NCBI RefSeq assembly: GCF_000381925.1
Contig: NZ_KB907307.1
Location: 310,001 to 374,000, forward strand
From: Nocardia sp. BMG111209
Lineage (GTDB): Bacteria > Actinomycetota > Actinomycetes > Mycobacteriales > Mycobacteriaceae
Direction: 5' to 3'
Length of the DNA stretch: 64,000 nucleotides
Made by a program: the position numbers and the translations under genes. A model generated the notes under the pieces. It saw only the letters and a program-made list of their open reading frames with translations. It was not told the origin of the DNA and searched no databases. How positions within the stretch are numbered: position 1 is the first letter of the stretch; each line of letters begins with the position of its first letter. Positions 1 through 9,034 of the stretch are shown in pieces.

Positions 1-302
1 TCCACCGCGCCGGTGGACATTCCGCACCACAGCGAGGCGGCGGTGAAGGCCGCCGCCGACCACAGGAACATGCGCCGGCGGCCCGCGATCGCGCCGAGCC
101 GGGCCGCGGTGAGCAGTACGCACGCGAAGGCCAGCGAATAGCCCGCCACGAACCACAACTGCTGGGAGCGGGTGGCCCCCAGCTCGCCGGTGATGACCGG
201 CAGCGCGGTGGTGACGATCGTGACATCGATCATCTGCATGAACACCGAGATCAGGCAGGCGCCGAAGGAACCGAGCGCCACCGCCGCCTCTTTGCGGGTC
301 AT
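1..302 (-). CDS. MFS drug/efflux transporter, N-terminal part (runs off window)
   Basis: The frame is open from an ATG at 302 to the window edge, giving about the first 100 residues. After a short N-terminus comes a first hydrophobic helix carrying MIDVTIVTTALPVI, close to the LDxTIVNVALP signature of the 14-helix DHA2 (EmrB/QacA) drug:proton antiporters. A second helix and a GRRR-type cytoplasmic loop follow, then a third helix. The ATG overlaps the TGA of the upstream esterase gene (ATGA), so the two are probably translationally coupled. Substrate cannot be inferred. The family call is firm for the visible part; the rest is outside the window. Confidence 0.85.
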   Translation of the reverse strand, partial: MTRKEAAVALGSFGACLISVFMQMIDVTIVTTALPVITGELGATRSQQLWFVAGYSLAFACVLLTAARLGAIAGRRRMFLWSAAAFTAASLWCGMSTGAV

Positions 303-1291
303 CGCAGCGACTCCTCGAACATCGGCCAGGCTCGGTGCAGATCGTCCTGCCAGTAGCCCCAGGAATGGGTGCCGGTGGGCCGCAGATCGAAGGTCGCGGG
401 AATCGCCAACGCGCGCAGCCGATCCTGCAACTGGCGGGTGCAGGTGTTCGCGATCGCCTCCAGCGGCATCCCGAACAGGAACTGGTAGATCAGCTGGACC
501 GCGTCGCCGTGTGTGTACCCGAGATTTTCGTTCGCGCCCGGCAGGCCGTTGCCGGAGGCCACATAGACGGCGGTGCCCCGCAATCGGTCCGCGTGCAGAT
601 AGGGGTCGTTGGCCGCCCACGCCGGATCGTCGGGCGGCCCCCACATATCGGCGGCGGTGCCGCGCTGGGTGCCGACCACGGTCGAGACGATGGCTTGGCC
701 GGTGGGGTCGCTGGTGCGCGCACAGCCGCTGAAGGAACCGATCGCCCGGTAGAAACCCGGTGCGGCGAGCGCCAATTGGAATACCGAGGTCCCGGCCATG
801 GACACCCCGGCGATGGCATCGGCGCCGGTGCCGCGGAATTCGCGATCCACGATCGGCGGCAGTTCCCGGGTCAGGAACGTGGTCCAGCGCTGCTTCCCGA
901 GTACCGGATCGTCCGTTCGCCAGTCGGTGAAATAGCTGCCCGCCCCGTCCATCAGCACGACGACGTTGACCTGCCGGTCGGCGAGGAAATCGTCGAGATC
1001 GGTGTGGTCGAGCCAATTTCCGTCCGAACCGCCGCTGGAACCGTTGAGCAGGTACAGCGTCGGCGCCGGCGCGGCCGGATCGGCCGCGCGCAGCACCGTG
1101 ATCCGCACGCCCCGCTCCATCGCGGCCGAATACACCTCGAGTTGCGTCTGCCGGCCGGGCCCGCGCCCGAGCTCCCGGATCTGCGCGGTGTCCGCGCGCG
1201 GGGGATCGGCATGCGCGCCGGCCCACCCCCAGCACAGCAGTAGCGAAACGGCGAGCAACACGATGCCCGTTCGCCGCGAGTATCCCGGCAT
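299..1291 (-). CDS. Secreted esterase, antigen 85 / mycolyltransferase-like
   Basis: A 330-residue alpha/beta hydrolase of the Esterase_D/antigen 85 type. The N-terminus (MPGYSRRTG, a hydrophobic stretch, then AGAHA) is a signal peptide, so the enzyme acts outside the membrane. The nucleophile elbow is GVSMAG and a late THSWGYWQDDL carries the likely catalytic His; LYLLNGSSGG resembles the oxyanion region. Such proteins move mycolic acids onto trehalose or arabinogalactan, or act as plain esterases. The ATG at 1291 is preferred to an upstream in-frame start at 1339 because GGAG lies 6 nt before it. It overlaps the downstream MFS gene by 4 nt. It could be a non-mycolyl esterase; the fold is clear, the substrate is not. 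Confidence 0.85.
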   Translation of the reverse strand: MPGYSRRTGIVLLAVSLLLCWGWAGAHADPPRADTAQIRELGRGPGRQTQLEVYSAAMERGVRITVLRAADPAAPAPTLYLLNGSSGGSDGNWLDHTDLDDFLADRQVNVVVLMDGAGSYFTDWRTDDPVLGKQRWTTFLTRELPPIVDREFRGTGADAIAGVSMAGTSVFQLALAAPGFYRAIGSFSGCARTSDPTGQAIVSTVVGTQRGTAADMWGPPDDPAWAANDPYLHADRLRGTAVYVASGNGLPGANENLGYTHGDAVQLIYQFLFGMPLEAIANTCTRQLQDRLRALAIPATFDLRPTGTHSWGYWQDDLHRAWPMFEESLR

Positions 1292-1353
1292 GTCGACTCC
1301 TGCCCCGATGCGATGACCCCGAACCGGAGTCAAGGACATCCGGGCACCGGCCC

Positions 1354-1368
1354 GCCCGTCATTCGGGC
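1354..1368 (-). terminator. Small hairpin after the FACL-hydratase operon
   Basis: GCCCG-TCATT-CGGGC forms a 5-bp stem with a 5-nt loop in the 123-bp gap between the end of the enoyl-CoA hydratase and the start of the esterase, both on the minus strand. It may be a weak terminator. No T-tract is present. Confidence 0.3.
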
Positions 1369-1414
1369 AATACTGTGGCCGTTACCAATCCGCTCGCGCG
1401 ACGCTGGGTGGTCC

Positions 1415-2179
1415 TCACCGCCCGCGGAAGATCGGCGGGCGTTTCTCGGCGAAGGCGGTGAAGGCCTCCGCCATGTCGGCGGTGGCCACGTTGACGGCGA
1501 CGGCCGCGGTCTCGGCCTCCAGGGCCTCGTCGAAGCCGGTGGTCGACGCGGCGTCGAGGAGGCGTTTGGTCAGCGCCAGGGCGATGGGCGGGCCGTCGGC
1601 GAGGCGGCGGGCGTAGGCGGTGGCGGTTTCGGTGAGGCGGTCGGTGGTGGTCACCTCGGTGACGATGCCGAGGGTCTGCGCCTGTGCGGCGGTGATCGTA
1701 TCGCCCAGCAGGGCAAGGCGTTTCGCGGTGTGCAGGCCGACGATCCGGGGGAGCAGCCAGGAGCTGCCGGTGTCGGGGGACAGACCGCGCCGGACGAATA
1801 TCTGGCTGAATACCGCGTCGTCGGCGGCGATCACGAGGTCGCAGCCCAGCGCCAGGCTCATCCCGGCACCGAAGGCGGCGCCGTGTACCGCGGCGACGGC
1901 CGGTTGCGGGAGCCGGTGCAATGCGCGGAAGGCGTCGTTGATCGGGCGCATGACGGTGCTCGGGTGCTCGGTCGGCAGTCCGTCGCCGAGATCGGCGCCG
2001 GCGCAGAATCCCTTGCCGGCGCCGGTGATCAGGACCGCGCGGTCGGCGCCGGTCACCGCGATCTCGTCGAAGATGTCGCGCAGCTGCGCGAAATCGGCGA
2101 CGGTGAGCGCGTTACGGCGCTCGGGCCGATCGAGGGTCACGTGCGCGATTCCGTTGTCGCGCTTCAGGAGTATCGGCAT
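1415..2179 (-). CDS. Enoyl-CoA hydratase/isomerase family protein
   Basis: A 254-residue crotonase-fold protein. The opening beta strand (VTLDRPERRNALT), the oxyanion-hole segment GKGFCAGADL near residue 60 and AVHGAAFGAG near residue 100 are standard for the family, and it ends FAEKRPPIFRGR as many short actinobacterial hydratases do. It would hydrate a trans-2-enoyl-CoA or isomerise a double bond. It begins 1 nt after the stop of the double acyl-CoA synthetase and is surely co-transcribed with it, which places it in beta-oxidation of whatever that enzyme activates. Exact reaction within the superfamily is not settled by sequence alone. Confidence 0.9.
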   Translation of the reverse strand: MPILLKRDNGIAHVTLDRPERRNALTVADFAQLRDIFDEIAVTGADRAVLITGAGKGFCAGADLGDGLPTEHPSTVMRPINDAFRALHRLPQPAVAAVHGAAFGAGMSLALGCDLVIAADDAVFSQIFVRRGLSPDTGSSWLLPRIVGLHTAKRLALLGDTITAAQAQTLGIVTEVTTTDRLTETATAYARRLADGPPIALALTKRLLDAASTTGFDEALEAETAAVAVNVATADMAEAFTAFAEKRPPIFRGR

Positions 2180-2180
2180 C

Positions 2181-5100
2181 TCAGTGGTCCTCGGGGTGTT
2201 CGCCGCTGTCCGCGTTCATCATGTCGCGGATGCGGAATCGCTGGATCTTGCCGGAGGCGGTCATGGGGAACGCGTCGACGAAGCGCCACACGGCGGGCAG
2301 CTTGAAGTACGCGATCCGGTCGCGCAGGTATGCGGTGAGTTCGGCGGCGGTGACCTGTGAGCTCGGGGTCCGGATCACCGCGCCGGCGACCCGCTCCCCG
2401 AGGCGCCGATCGTCGAGGCCGACCAGGATCGCGCCGGCGACACCCGGATGGGCGAGCAGTACCTCCTCGATCTCGGCGGGGTAGATGTTCTCGCCGCCGC
2501 GGATGATCACGTCCCGGGCGCGGCCGGCGAACGCGAGGTACCCGTCGGCCGACATCGAGGCGAGATCGCCGGTGGCCAGATACCCGTCGGGGCCGGTGGT
2601 CTCCGCGGTCTGCTCGGGCATGCCCCAGTAGCCGAGCATGGTGCACGGCGACAGGACGCGGATCTCGCCGACCGCGCCCAGCGGTACGGTCCGGCCGGAC
2701 TCGGGGTCGACGATGCGGACCGTCGTACCGGCGACCGGGCGGCCGATGGTGGCGCCGAGGGTGGCGGGATCGGCGTCGGGTTCGGTATCGGTGATGGTGG
2801 GGCATTCGGACTGCCCATAGGTGGTGACGATCACCGCGCCGAAGGCGTTGCGCACCTTGTCGATCAGATGCTGGGTCACGGTGGCGGCGCCGGTCGCCAC
2901 CGAGGTCAGCGCGATCCTGCGGCCGGATTCGAGGACCCGGTCCGCGATGTCGTCGATCATCGTCGGTACGCCGCCGATGCGGGTGATCTCGCCCAGATCG
3001 AGCAGCCGCAGCATCTCGGTCGCGCTGAACCGGTCGATCACCACCATCGCGCCGCCGTTGACCAGACCACCCAGGATCACGTGGCAGAAGCCGCCGACAT
3101 GGTGATACGGAATGGGATTGAGCCAGACGTCGTCGTCGGGGATCACGTCGTGGGCGGCGCGCAGCGCGGCGGAACTCAGCAGGGCGCGATGACTCTGGAT
3201 CGCGCCCTTGAACCGGCCGGTGGTCCCGGAGGTGAACTGGATCAGCAGCGGCGCCTCGGGTGCGACCTGCGGTAGGTCCCCCGCGGGAACCGTTGCGGCC
3301 CAGTCGTTCAGGCCGGCGAGGTCGTGGACCGGGATCGGCCCGGCGGTCTCCCGCGCTCGGCCGGTGAGGGATCCGTCGTCGCGATCGAGGCCCGCGAACA
3401 CGATCGACGGTGTGGTGAGGTCGATCGCGTAGCGCAGTTCGCTCGCGGTCCACGCGGTGTTGAACGGGGTGGCGATCGTGCCCGCGAGCGCGCAGGCGTA
3501 ATGCAGGATCACCCACTCGACACTGTTGCGTGACCAGATCCCGACCCGGTCCCCGGGTGCGACGGTGGTCGCGAGCGCACGAGCGACAAGCGTTGCCGCG
3601 TCGGCGAGTTCGCCGTAGGTCAGCTGCTCGAAGCGATCACCGACCGGCCACAACAGGGCCCGCCGATCGTGGATCTCCGGCAGCCGGCGGGCGAGCAACT
3701 GCGGTACCGACTCCTCGATCAGCACGTCCGACACCGGCGTCACCCATTGCGACGACCCGGCCGGTGTCGCGGCTGTCGCCGTGGAGAACCGTTGCCGCAG
3801 TAGCTGTTTCTGGAGTTTGCCGGTTTCGGTGCGGGGCAGGTCGGTCACGAAGCGGACGGTGCGGGGGGCCTTGTAGTGGGCGATCCGAGTGCGGACGAAT
3901 TCGATGATCTCCGTGGATAATTCGGGGCCGGGTGTCGCCCCGGGGGCGGGTTGTACGACGGCGGTGACGGATTCGCCCATCGTCTCGTCCGGTAGGCCGA
4001 TCACCGCGACGTCGTGGACGGCGGGGTGCAGGGCCAGCGCGTTCTCCACCTCCTGCGGATAGATGTTCACGCCGCCGGAGATGATCATGAAGGACTTGCG
4101 GTCGGTCAGGTACAGGTAGCCCTCCTCGTCGACGTAGCCGACATCGCCCGCGGTGGTCCAGGTCGGATGCTCGGGATGCCTTGCGGCGGCGCTCTTCTCG
4201 GGATCGTTGTGGTACACGACGCGGTGTTCGGGGCGGTCGCCGTAGACGGTGCCGATCTGCCCGGCGGGCAGTTCCCGGCCCTCGTCGTCGCAGATGTGCA
4301 GGACGCCGATGATGGGTCTGCCGACGGTGCCGGGGCGCTGCAGCCAGGTGGGGCTGTCGACCATGGTCATGCAGTTGCCCTCGGTGTTGGAGTAGTACTC
4401 GTACAGCACCGGGCCCCACCAGTCGATCATCGCCTGCTTCACCTCCACCGGGCACGGGGCCCCGGCGTGGACCGCGCGGCGTATCGAGGACACGTCGTAG
4501 GCCGCGCGAATCGCGTTCGGCAACCGCAGCATTCGGATGAACATGGTGGGCACGAACTGGCCGTGGGTGACCCGCAATTCGTCGATCGCGCGCAGCGCGC
4601 CCTCGGCGTCGAACTTCCGCATGATCACGACCGTGCCGCCGAGCGCCTGCACCGATCCGGACCAGCGCAGCGGTGCGGCGTGGTAGAGCGGTGCGGGGGA
4701 GAGGTAGACGGTGTCGGGGCCGACGCCGAAATGGTTGCGCATCATCGTGAGCATGGGTTCACCGCGCGCGTCGCCGATCTGATACGGCGGCAGATCCGGC
4801 CGCACGCCCTTCGGGAATCCGGTCGTGCCGGACGAGTACAGCATCGGTGTCCCGTGCGGCTGATCCGCGGGCCGGACCGGGGACGCGGCGGCGAGGCACT
4901 CGTCGTAGTCGTCGTGGCCGGGGACCGGGCCGTGGAAGGCCAGGCGCAGCCGGACCTTCGGCGTGCGGTCGGCCACCGCCGCCGCGACCGCGGCCAATTC
5001 GGGTGTGCCGCCGGAGACCACCAGCGCGGCGGCGCCGGAATCGTTCACGATGTAGGCGACCTCGTCCGCGGTCAGCGAGCGGTTGATCGCGGTGAGGTAC

Positions 5101-5324
5101 AGGCCGGAACGCAGTGCCGCCCAGTACACCTCGAAGGCCCGCAGGGTGTTCTCGGTGAGCAGCGCGAGCACGTCGCCGGGACGCAGTCCGGCCGCCCGGA
5201 GCGCATTCGCGAGGCGGACCGAGCGCTGCTCGAGCTGCCCGTAGGTGAGCACCTCACCCGTCTCGGCCAGTACGGCCGCGGCCCGATCCGGGTCCTCGGC
5301 GGCGTATGTGGCGGGATACAGCAT
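2181..5324 (-). CDS. Fused tandem acyl-CoA synthetase (two complete AMP-binding modules)
   Basis: One uninterrupted 1047-residue frame holds two full ANL-superfamily adenylating domains. Module 1 (about 1-512) has YSSGTTGFPKG near residue 162, TDRKSFMIISGGVNIYPQE and the C-terminal lysine motif RTETGKLQK. Module 2 (about 530-1047) has FTSGTTGRFKG, TTYGQSECP, TGDLASM, RGGENIYPAEIEE and TASGKIQR. Both keep the A3, A5, A7/A8 and A10-like motifs, so both could be active. They are not close copies, so this is not a recent duplication. Fatty acyl-CoA synthetases are normally about 500-550 residues. A single missing stop, real or from sequencing error, near 3760-3790 could also have joined two neighbours; GTG codons near 3746 could once have started module 2. 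It is divergent from the ADH operon across an operator. Confidence 0.9.
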   Translation of the reverse strand: MLYPATYAAEDPDRAAAVLAETGEVLTYGQLEQRSVRLANALRAAGLRPGDVLALLTENTLRAFEVYWAALRSGLYLTAINRSLTADEVAYIVNDSGAAALVVSGGTPELAAVAAAVADRTPKVRLRLAFHGPVPGHDDYDECLAAASPVRPADQPHGTPMLYSSGTTGFPKGVRPDLPPYQIGDARGEPMLTMMRNHFGVGPDTVYLSPAPLYHAAPLRWSGSVQALGGTVVIMRKFDAEGALRAIDELRVTHGQFVPTMFIRMLRLPNAIRAAYDVSSIRRAVHAGAPCPVEVKQAMIDWWGPVLYEYYSNTEGNCMTMVDSPTWLQRPGTVGRPIIGVLHICDDEGRELPAGQIGTVYGDRPEHRVVYHNDPEKSAAARHPEHPTWTTAGDVGYVDEEGYLYLTDRKSFMIISGGVNIYPQEVENALALHPAVHDVAVIGLPDETMGESVTAVVQPAPGATPGPELSTEIIEFVRTRIAHYKAPRTVRFVTDLPRTETGKLQKQLLRQRFSTATAATPAGSSQWVTPVSDVLIEESVPQLLARRLPEIHDRRALLWPVGDRFEQLTYGELADAATLVARALATTVAPGDRVGIWSRNSVEWVILHYACALAGTIATPFNTAWTASELRYAIDLTTPSIVFAGLDRDDGSLTGRARETAGPIPVHDLAGLNDWAATVPAGDLPQVAPEAPLLIQFTSGTTGRFKGAIQSHRALLSSAALRAAHDVIPDDDVWLNPIPYHHVGGFCHVILGGLVNGGAMVVIDRFSATEMLRLLDLGEITRIGGVPTMIDDIADRVLESGRRIALTSVATGAATVTQHLIDKVRNAFGAVIVTTYGQSECPTITDTEPDADPATLGATIGRPVAGTTVRIVDPESGRTVPLGAVGEIRVLSPCTMLGYWGMPEQTAETTGPDGYLATGDLASMSADGYLAFAGRARDVIIRGGENIYPAEIEEVLLAHPGVAGAILVGLDDRRLGERVAGAVIRTPSSQVTAAELTAYLRDRIAYFKLPAVWRFVDAFPMTASGKIQRFRIRDMMNADSGEHPEDH

Positions 5325-5516
5325 CCCGTCGTCCTTTCACTTCGTCGGAGCCGGCGGCGTGCGGTGGGCCCCGCTGCCGGCATCCCACTGGTCGAGTGGA
5401 TCTTACCCAACCATACGGTCGACTACGGGCGACCGATGGGATTTCGGCGGAGGCCGCGCGATGTCGCACGGCCGTTACCTCGATTGACCGCCCGAAGTGC
5501 GGACTGCTACTGTCTA

Positions 5517-5538
5517 TAACCAACCACTTGGTGGGTTA
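5517..5538. promoter_or_regulatory. Palindromic operator in divergent FACL/ADH promoter region
   Basis: A 22-bp interrupted palindrome (TAACC-A-ACCA-CT-TGGT-G-GGTTA; 9 of 11 pairs match) lies 45 bp before the ADH start and about 190 bp before the synthetase start. Its core CAACCACTTGGTGG aligns with the two palindromes at 13277-13292 and 13330-13347, so one TetR-type regulator probably binds all three. The remaining 258-bp intergenic region shows no other structure I would call. Confidence 0.65.
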
Positions 5539-5582
5539 AAATCGCCGAACCCATCACTCGCAAGTCAGAAATCGAGACGGAT

Positions 5583-6695
5583 ATGCGTACTCGCGCCGCG
5601 GTGCTGAGAGACCCCACGGCCCCCTATTCGGTCGAGGAGATCGAGTTGGCGGATCCCCGGGACGACGAACTGATCGTCCGGGTGACCGGCGTCGGGATGT
5701 GCCACACCGACATGATTCCCCGCCTGCTGCCGCCGGGAATCTTCCCGCTGCCGATGGTGCTCGGGCACGAGGGCGCGGGGGTCGTCGAGGCGGTCGGCCG
5801 CGGCGTGACCGCGGTCCGGCCCGGCGATCACGTGGTGCTGAGTTTCGAGTCGTGCGGTGCGTGCGAGCGCTGCCACCGCGGGGAGCCGTCCTACTGCCAC
5901 CATTTCGACCTGCTGAACACCTCGGGTAAGCGCCGGGACGAGTCCGCGGGTGCGGTCTCCGCGACCGGGGAGCAGATCGCGGCCCGCTGGTTCGGTCAGT
6001 CGAGTTTCGCCGAGCATGCCGTGGCCACCGCGCGCAATGTCGTGCGGGTCGATCCCGATCTGCCGCTGTCGTTGCTGGGGCCGTTGGGCTGTGGCATCCA
6101 GACCGGTGCGGGGTCGGTGCTGCTGGAGATGGGTGTGCGGCCCGGTGAGACGATCGCCGTCTTCGGCGCGGGGGCCGTCGGCCTGTCCGCGGTCATGGCG
6201 GCGGCGCTGGTCAACGCCGGCGCGATCATCGCCGTCGACGTCAATCCGGCGCGCCGGGAGCTGGCGCTGGAACTCGGGGCGATCACTGCCCTCGACGGCG
6301 CGGATCCCGAGATCGCCGCGCGGATCAGGGATCTCACCGGCGGCGGGGTGAACTACGCCCTCGACACCACCGCGATCCCGAGCGTGATCGTCACCGCGCT
6401 GAGTTCGCTTGCGGTGCGCGGCTTCTGCGGTCTGGTCGGGGTGGGGCTCGAGGAGATCCCGCTCAATCCCTATCTGCTCGGCAACGGCCGGTCGATGTCG
6501 TATCTGCTCGAGGGCAGCGCGGTGCCGCAGGTGTTCATCCCGCAGCTGATCGAGCTGTGGCGGCGCGGCAGATTCCCGTTCGACAGGCTCGTGCGGACCT
6601 ATCCGTTCGCCGATATCGACAAGGCCGAGGCCGATTCCCGGGCCGGACTGACCGTGAAGCCGGTTCTGCTCACCTCCGACGAAGGGTCGCTGTAG
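5583..6695 (+). CDS. Zinc-dependent NAD(P) alcohol dehydrogenase (MDR family)
   Basis: A 370-residue medium-chain dehydrogenase. Catalytic zinc ligands are Cys40 (GMCHTD), His62-Glu63 (LGHEGAG) and a Cys near 173 (LGPLGCGIQTG). The structural zinc loop is complete: Cys91, Cys94, Cys97 and Cys105. The Rossmann fingerprint is FGAGAVG near residue 197. The pattern fits aryl/long-chain alcohol dehydrogenases rather than class III formaldehyde dehydrogenases. It probably oxidises a hydroxyl made by the downstream P450 or Rieske enzyme. First gene of a plus-strand operon; the P450 ATG follows its stop by 2 nt. Confidence 0.93.
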   Translation: MRTRAAVLRDPTAPYSVEEIELADPRDDELIVRVTGVGMCHTDMIPRLLPPGIFPLPMVLGHEGAGVVEAVGRGVTAVRPGDHVVLSFESCGACERCHRGEPSYCHHFDLLNTSGKRRDESAGAVSATGEQIAARWFGQSSFAEHAVATARNVVRVDPDLPLSLLGPLGCGIQTGAGSVLLEMGVRPGETIAVFGAGAVGLSAVMAAALVNAGAIIAVDVNPARRELALELGAITALDGADPEIAARIRDLTGGGVNYALDTTAIPSVIVTALSSLAVRGFCGLVGVGLEEIPLNPYLLGNGRSMSYLLEGSAVPQVFIPQLIELWRRGRFPFDRLVRTYPFADIDKAEADSRAGLTVKPVLLTSDEGSL

Positions 6696-6697
6696 TC

Positions 6698-7939
6698 ATG
6701 ACGCCGGAACATCATTCGATCGACATCTCCTCCCAGGCGTTCTGGGACAGCACCTTCGACGAGCGGGAGCGGAGCTTCGCGCGGCTGCGCACCGAGGCCG
6801 GCCCGACCTGGCATGCGCCGCTGCCCGCGGATTTCCCCTATACGGAGCCCGGATTCTGGGCGGCGACCACGCATCAGGACATCGTCTACGTCAGCAAGAA
6901 TTCCGAGCTGTTCACCTCCGCCGAGGGTGTCGCGGTCAGCCCGATGCCCAAGGAACCACAGGTGGCGATGTCGTTCTTCCTGACCATGGATCCGCCGGAA
7001 CACACCATCTTCCGGAAGCTGATCGCCGCCGCGTTCACCCCGCGCCAGGTCAAGCGCATCCAGCATCAGATCGAGCAGACCGCGCGGGTGATCGTCGACG
7101 GGCTGATCGGCGCGGGCGACGTCGATTTCGTCTCCGCCTGTTCGAGTCTGCTTCCCATGCACACGGTTTCGGACATGATCGGGATCGATCAGAAGGATCG
7201 CGAACCGGTCCGCCGCGCCGCCGAGGCGTTGTTCGGCGCCGGCGAGGAGAAGATGGCCACCGATGTGGACAGCCTGACGATCATGCTCACCCAGGTCGAA
7301 CTGCTGCGCAACGCCGCGATCGAGATCGCCGAGGCGCGCCGCCGCAAGCCCGAGGACGATCTGATGACCAATATCGTCCAGGCCGAGATCGACGGTCACC
7401 GGCTGACCAACGACCAGATCGGTGCGTTCATGATCCTGTTGTCCTCGGCCGGCAACGACACCACCAAACAGACCACCTCGCACGCGATGCTGGGGCTGGC
7501 CCGGAATCCGGAACAGCGGGAATGGCTGCTCGCGGACTGGGACGGCCGGATCGGCGGCGCCGTCGAGGAATTCGTGCGCTGGGCCTCGGCGGTGATGTCG
7601 TTCTCGCGACGGGCCACCCGCGACACCGAGATCCGCGGCTCCCGGATCAACGCCGGCGACAAGGTCGCGCTGTTCTACTGCTCCGGCAATCGCGACGCGT
7701 CGGCGTTCGGGGGTACCGCGGACGTCTTCGACATCACGCGGAACCACAACCCGCACATCGGCTTCGGGGGCGGCGGCGTGCACTACTGCCTCGGCAGTCA
7801 TGTGGCGAAGACCCAGCTGCGGGCGCTGTTCCGCGAATTGCTCACGCGGACACCGAAGGTCGAGATCGGCGAACCGGTGTGGCTGAAGAACACCTTCGTC
7901 CACGGCATCAAACATCTACCCGCCCACTTCCCGGCCTGA
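6698..7939 (+). CDS. Cytochrome P450
   Basis: A 413-residue bacterial class I P450. The I-helix motif is SSAGNDTTKQT, the K-helix ExxR is EEFVRW, and the heme ligand lies in GFGGGGVHYCLGS, Cys near residue 363. MDPPEHTIFRKLI and AFTPRQVK are characteristic of the CYP124/125/142-like clade that oxidises sterol side chains and branched lipids. That is a resemblance, not an assignment. Start chosen at the ATG 2 nt after the ADH stop, since the upstream in-frame extension lies wholly inside ADH. No ferredoxin gene is adjacent, so electrons must come from elsewhere. Confidence 0.95.
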   Translation: MTPEHHSIDISSQAFWDSTFDERERSFARLRTEAGPTWHAPLPADFPYTEPGFWAATTHQDIVYVSKNSELFTSAEGVAVSPMPKEPQVAMSFFLTMDPPEHTIFRKLIAAAFTPRQVKRIQHQIEQTARVIVDGLIGAGDVDFVSACSSLLPMHTVSDMIGIDQKDREPVRRAAEALFGAGEEKMATDVDSLTIMLTQVELLRNAAIEIAEARRRKPEDDLMTNIVQAEIDGHRLTNDQIGAFMILLSSAGNDTTKQTTSHAMLGLARNPEQREWLLADWDGRIGGAVEEFVRWASAVMSFSRRATRDTEIRGSRINAGDKVALFYCSGNRDASAFGGTADVFDITRNHNPHIGFGGGGVHYCLGSHVAKTQLRALFRELLTRTPKVEIGEPVWLKNTFVHGIKHLPAHFPA

Positions 7940-8002
7940 ACCGCCGGTCCGAAGCGATCGACACGGCCGATCGGATCGGCCGATCACGAAGGAGAACACG
8001 AT

Positions 8003-9025
8003 ATGCGCGATTGGCCGTACGAGGCATTCCCCACCGGCTGGTACCAGATCGGTTACTCGGCGGAGCTGAAGACCGGCGACGTCGAGCCGGTCAAGTACTT
8101 CGATCAGCAGTTGGTCCTGTTCCGCACCGAGGACGGACAGGCGTCGCTGCTGGACGCGTACTGCCCGCACCTGGGCGCGCATCTCGGCTACGGCGGAAAG
8201 GTCCAGGGCGACTGCATCGAATGCCCGTTCCACGGTTGGCAGTGGCGCGGCGACGGATCGCTCGGCACCATCCCGTACGACCCGGAAGCCGATCGCCGCG
8301 TGCGGATTCCGGCGTGGCACACCCGTGAGGTCGCCGGGCTGCTGCTGGCGTGGTACGACGGCTTCGGCCGCGAACCCTTCTGGGAGTGGCCGGGTATCAC
8401 GGAATTCCTGGACGAGGAGAACTTCTACCCGATCTTCCCGCAGGGCGCCGACCACATCGGGATCCGCAAGATCATCCCGCAGTCGCCGGTGGAGAACACC
8501 CCCGATTTCGAGCACTTCCCCTATGTCCACGGGGCCGGTCGCGCCGGCAATCCCATCCTCTGGGAGGAGAAGGAGCACTATCTGCGGACCCGGATCAGCT
8601 TCCTGTTCGGAGCGAACAAGGCGAAGACGTGGCTCACCCCGGACGGTCCGATGGAGGGTGAGATCGAAACGGAGGCTTGGGGTCTGGGCCTGTCCAACGC
8701 CCGGTTCAAGGTCGGCGAGTTCGTCACCTCGCAGCTGACCGCCACGACTCCGGTGGACGCCGAGCATTCGAAGCTGTTCGACACCATCACCGCCACCCGG
8801 GAACCGGGCGACGCGGGCGACGAGCCCACCGGCCGGTCGGGCAAGATGATCACCTTCCAGAAGGGCCAGATCCGGCACGATTTCAAGATCTGGGAGAACC
8901 AGCGCTACGTCGAACATCCGCCGTTCGCGGGCCGCGAGGCCGACGCCTACGCCTCGTTCCGGCGCTGGTCGAAGCAGTTCTACTTCGGCCCGAACGGCGA
9001 ATCGAAACCCGCCGCCGGACACTGA
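8003..9025 (+). CDS. Rieske non-heme iron oxygenase, KshA-like
   Basis: A 340-residue oxygenase component. The Rieske cluster ligands are Cys54-x-His56 (CPHLGAH) and Cys74-x2-His77 (CPFHGWQW), the canonical CxHx17CxxH spacing. The mononuclear iron site is NTPDFEHFPYVH around residues 164-176, with Asp and two His. Architecture resembles the terminal oxygenase of 3-ketosteroid 9-alpha-hydroxylase, without an attached reductase. AAGGAG lies 7 nt before the ATG. It sits between the P450 and the CrtC-like protein, suggesting successive oxidations of one hydrophobic substrate. A dedicated reductase is not visible in the window. Steroid specificity is inference only. Confidence 0.92.
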   Translation: MRDWPYEAFPTGWYQIGYSAELKTGDVEPVKYFDQQLVLFRTEDGQASLLDAYCPHLGAHLGYGGKVQGDCIECPFHGWQWRGDGSLGTIPYDPEADRRVRIPAWHTREVAGLLLAWYDGFGREPFWEWPGITEFLDEENFYPIFPQGADHIGIRKIIPQSPVENTPDFEHFPYVHGAGRAGNPILWEEKEHYLRTRISFLFGANKAKTWLTPDGPMEGEIETEAWGLGLSNARFKVGEFVTSQLTATTPVDAEHSKLFDTITATREPGDAGDEPTGRSGKMITFQKGQIRHDFKIWENQRYVEHPPFAGREADAYASFRRWSKQFYFGPNGESKPAAGH

Positions 9026-9034
9026 GGGAGAATC

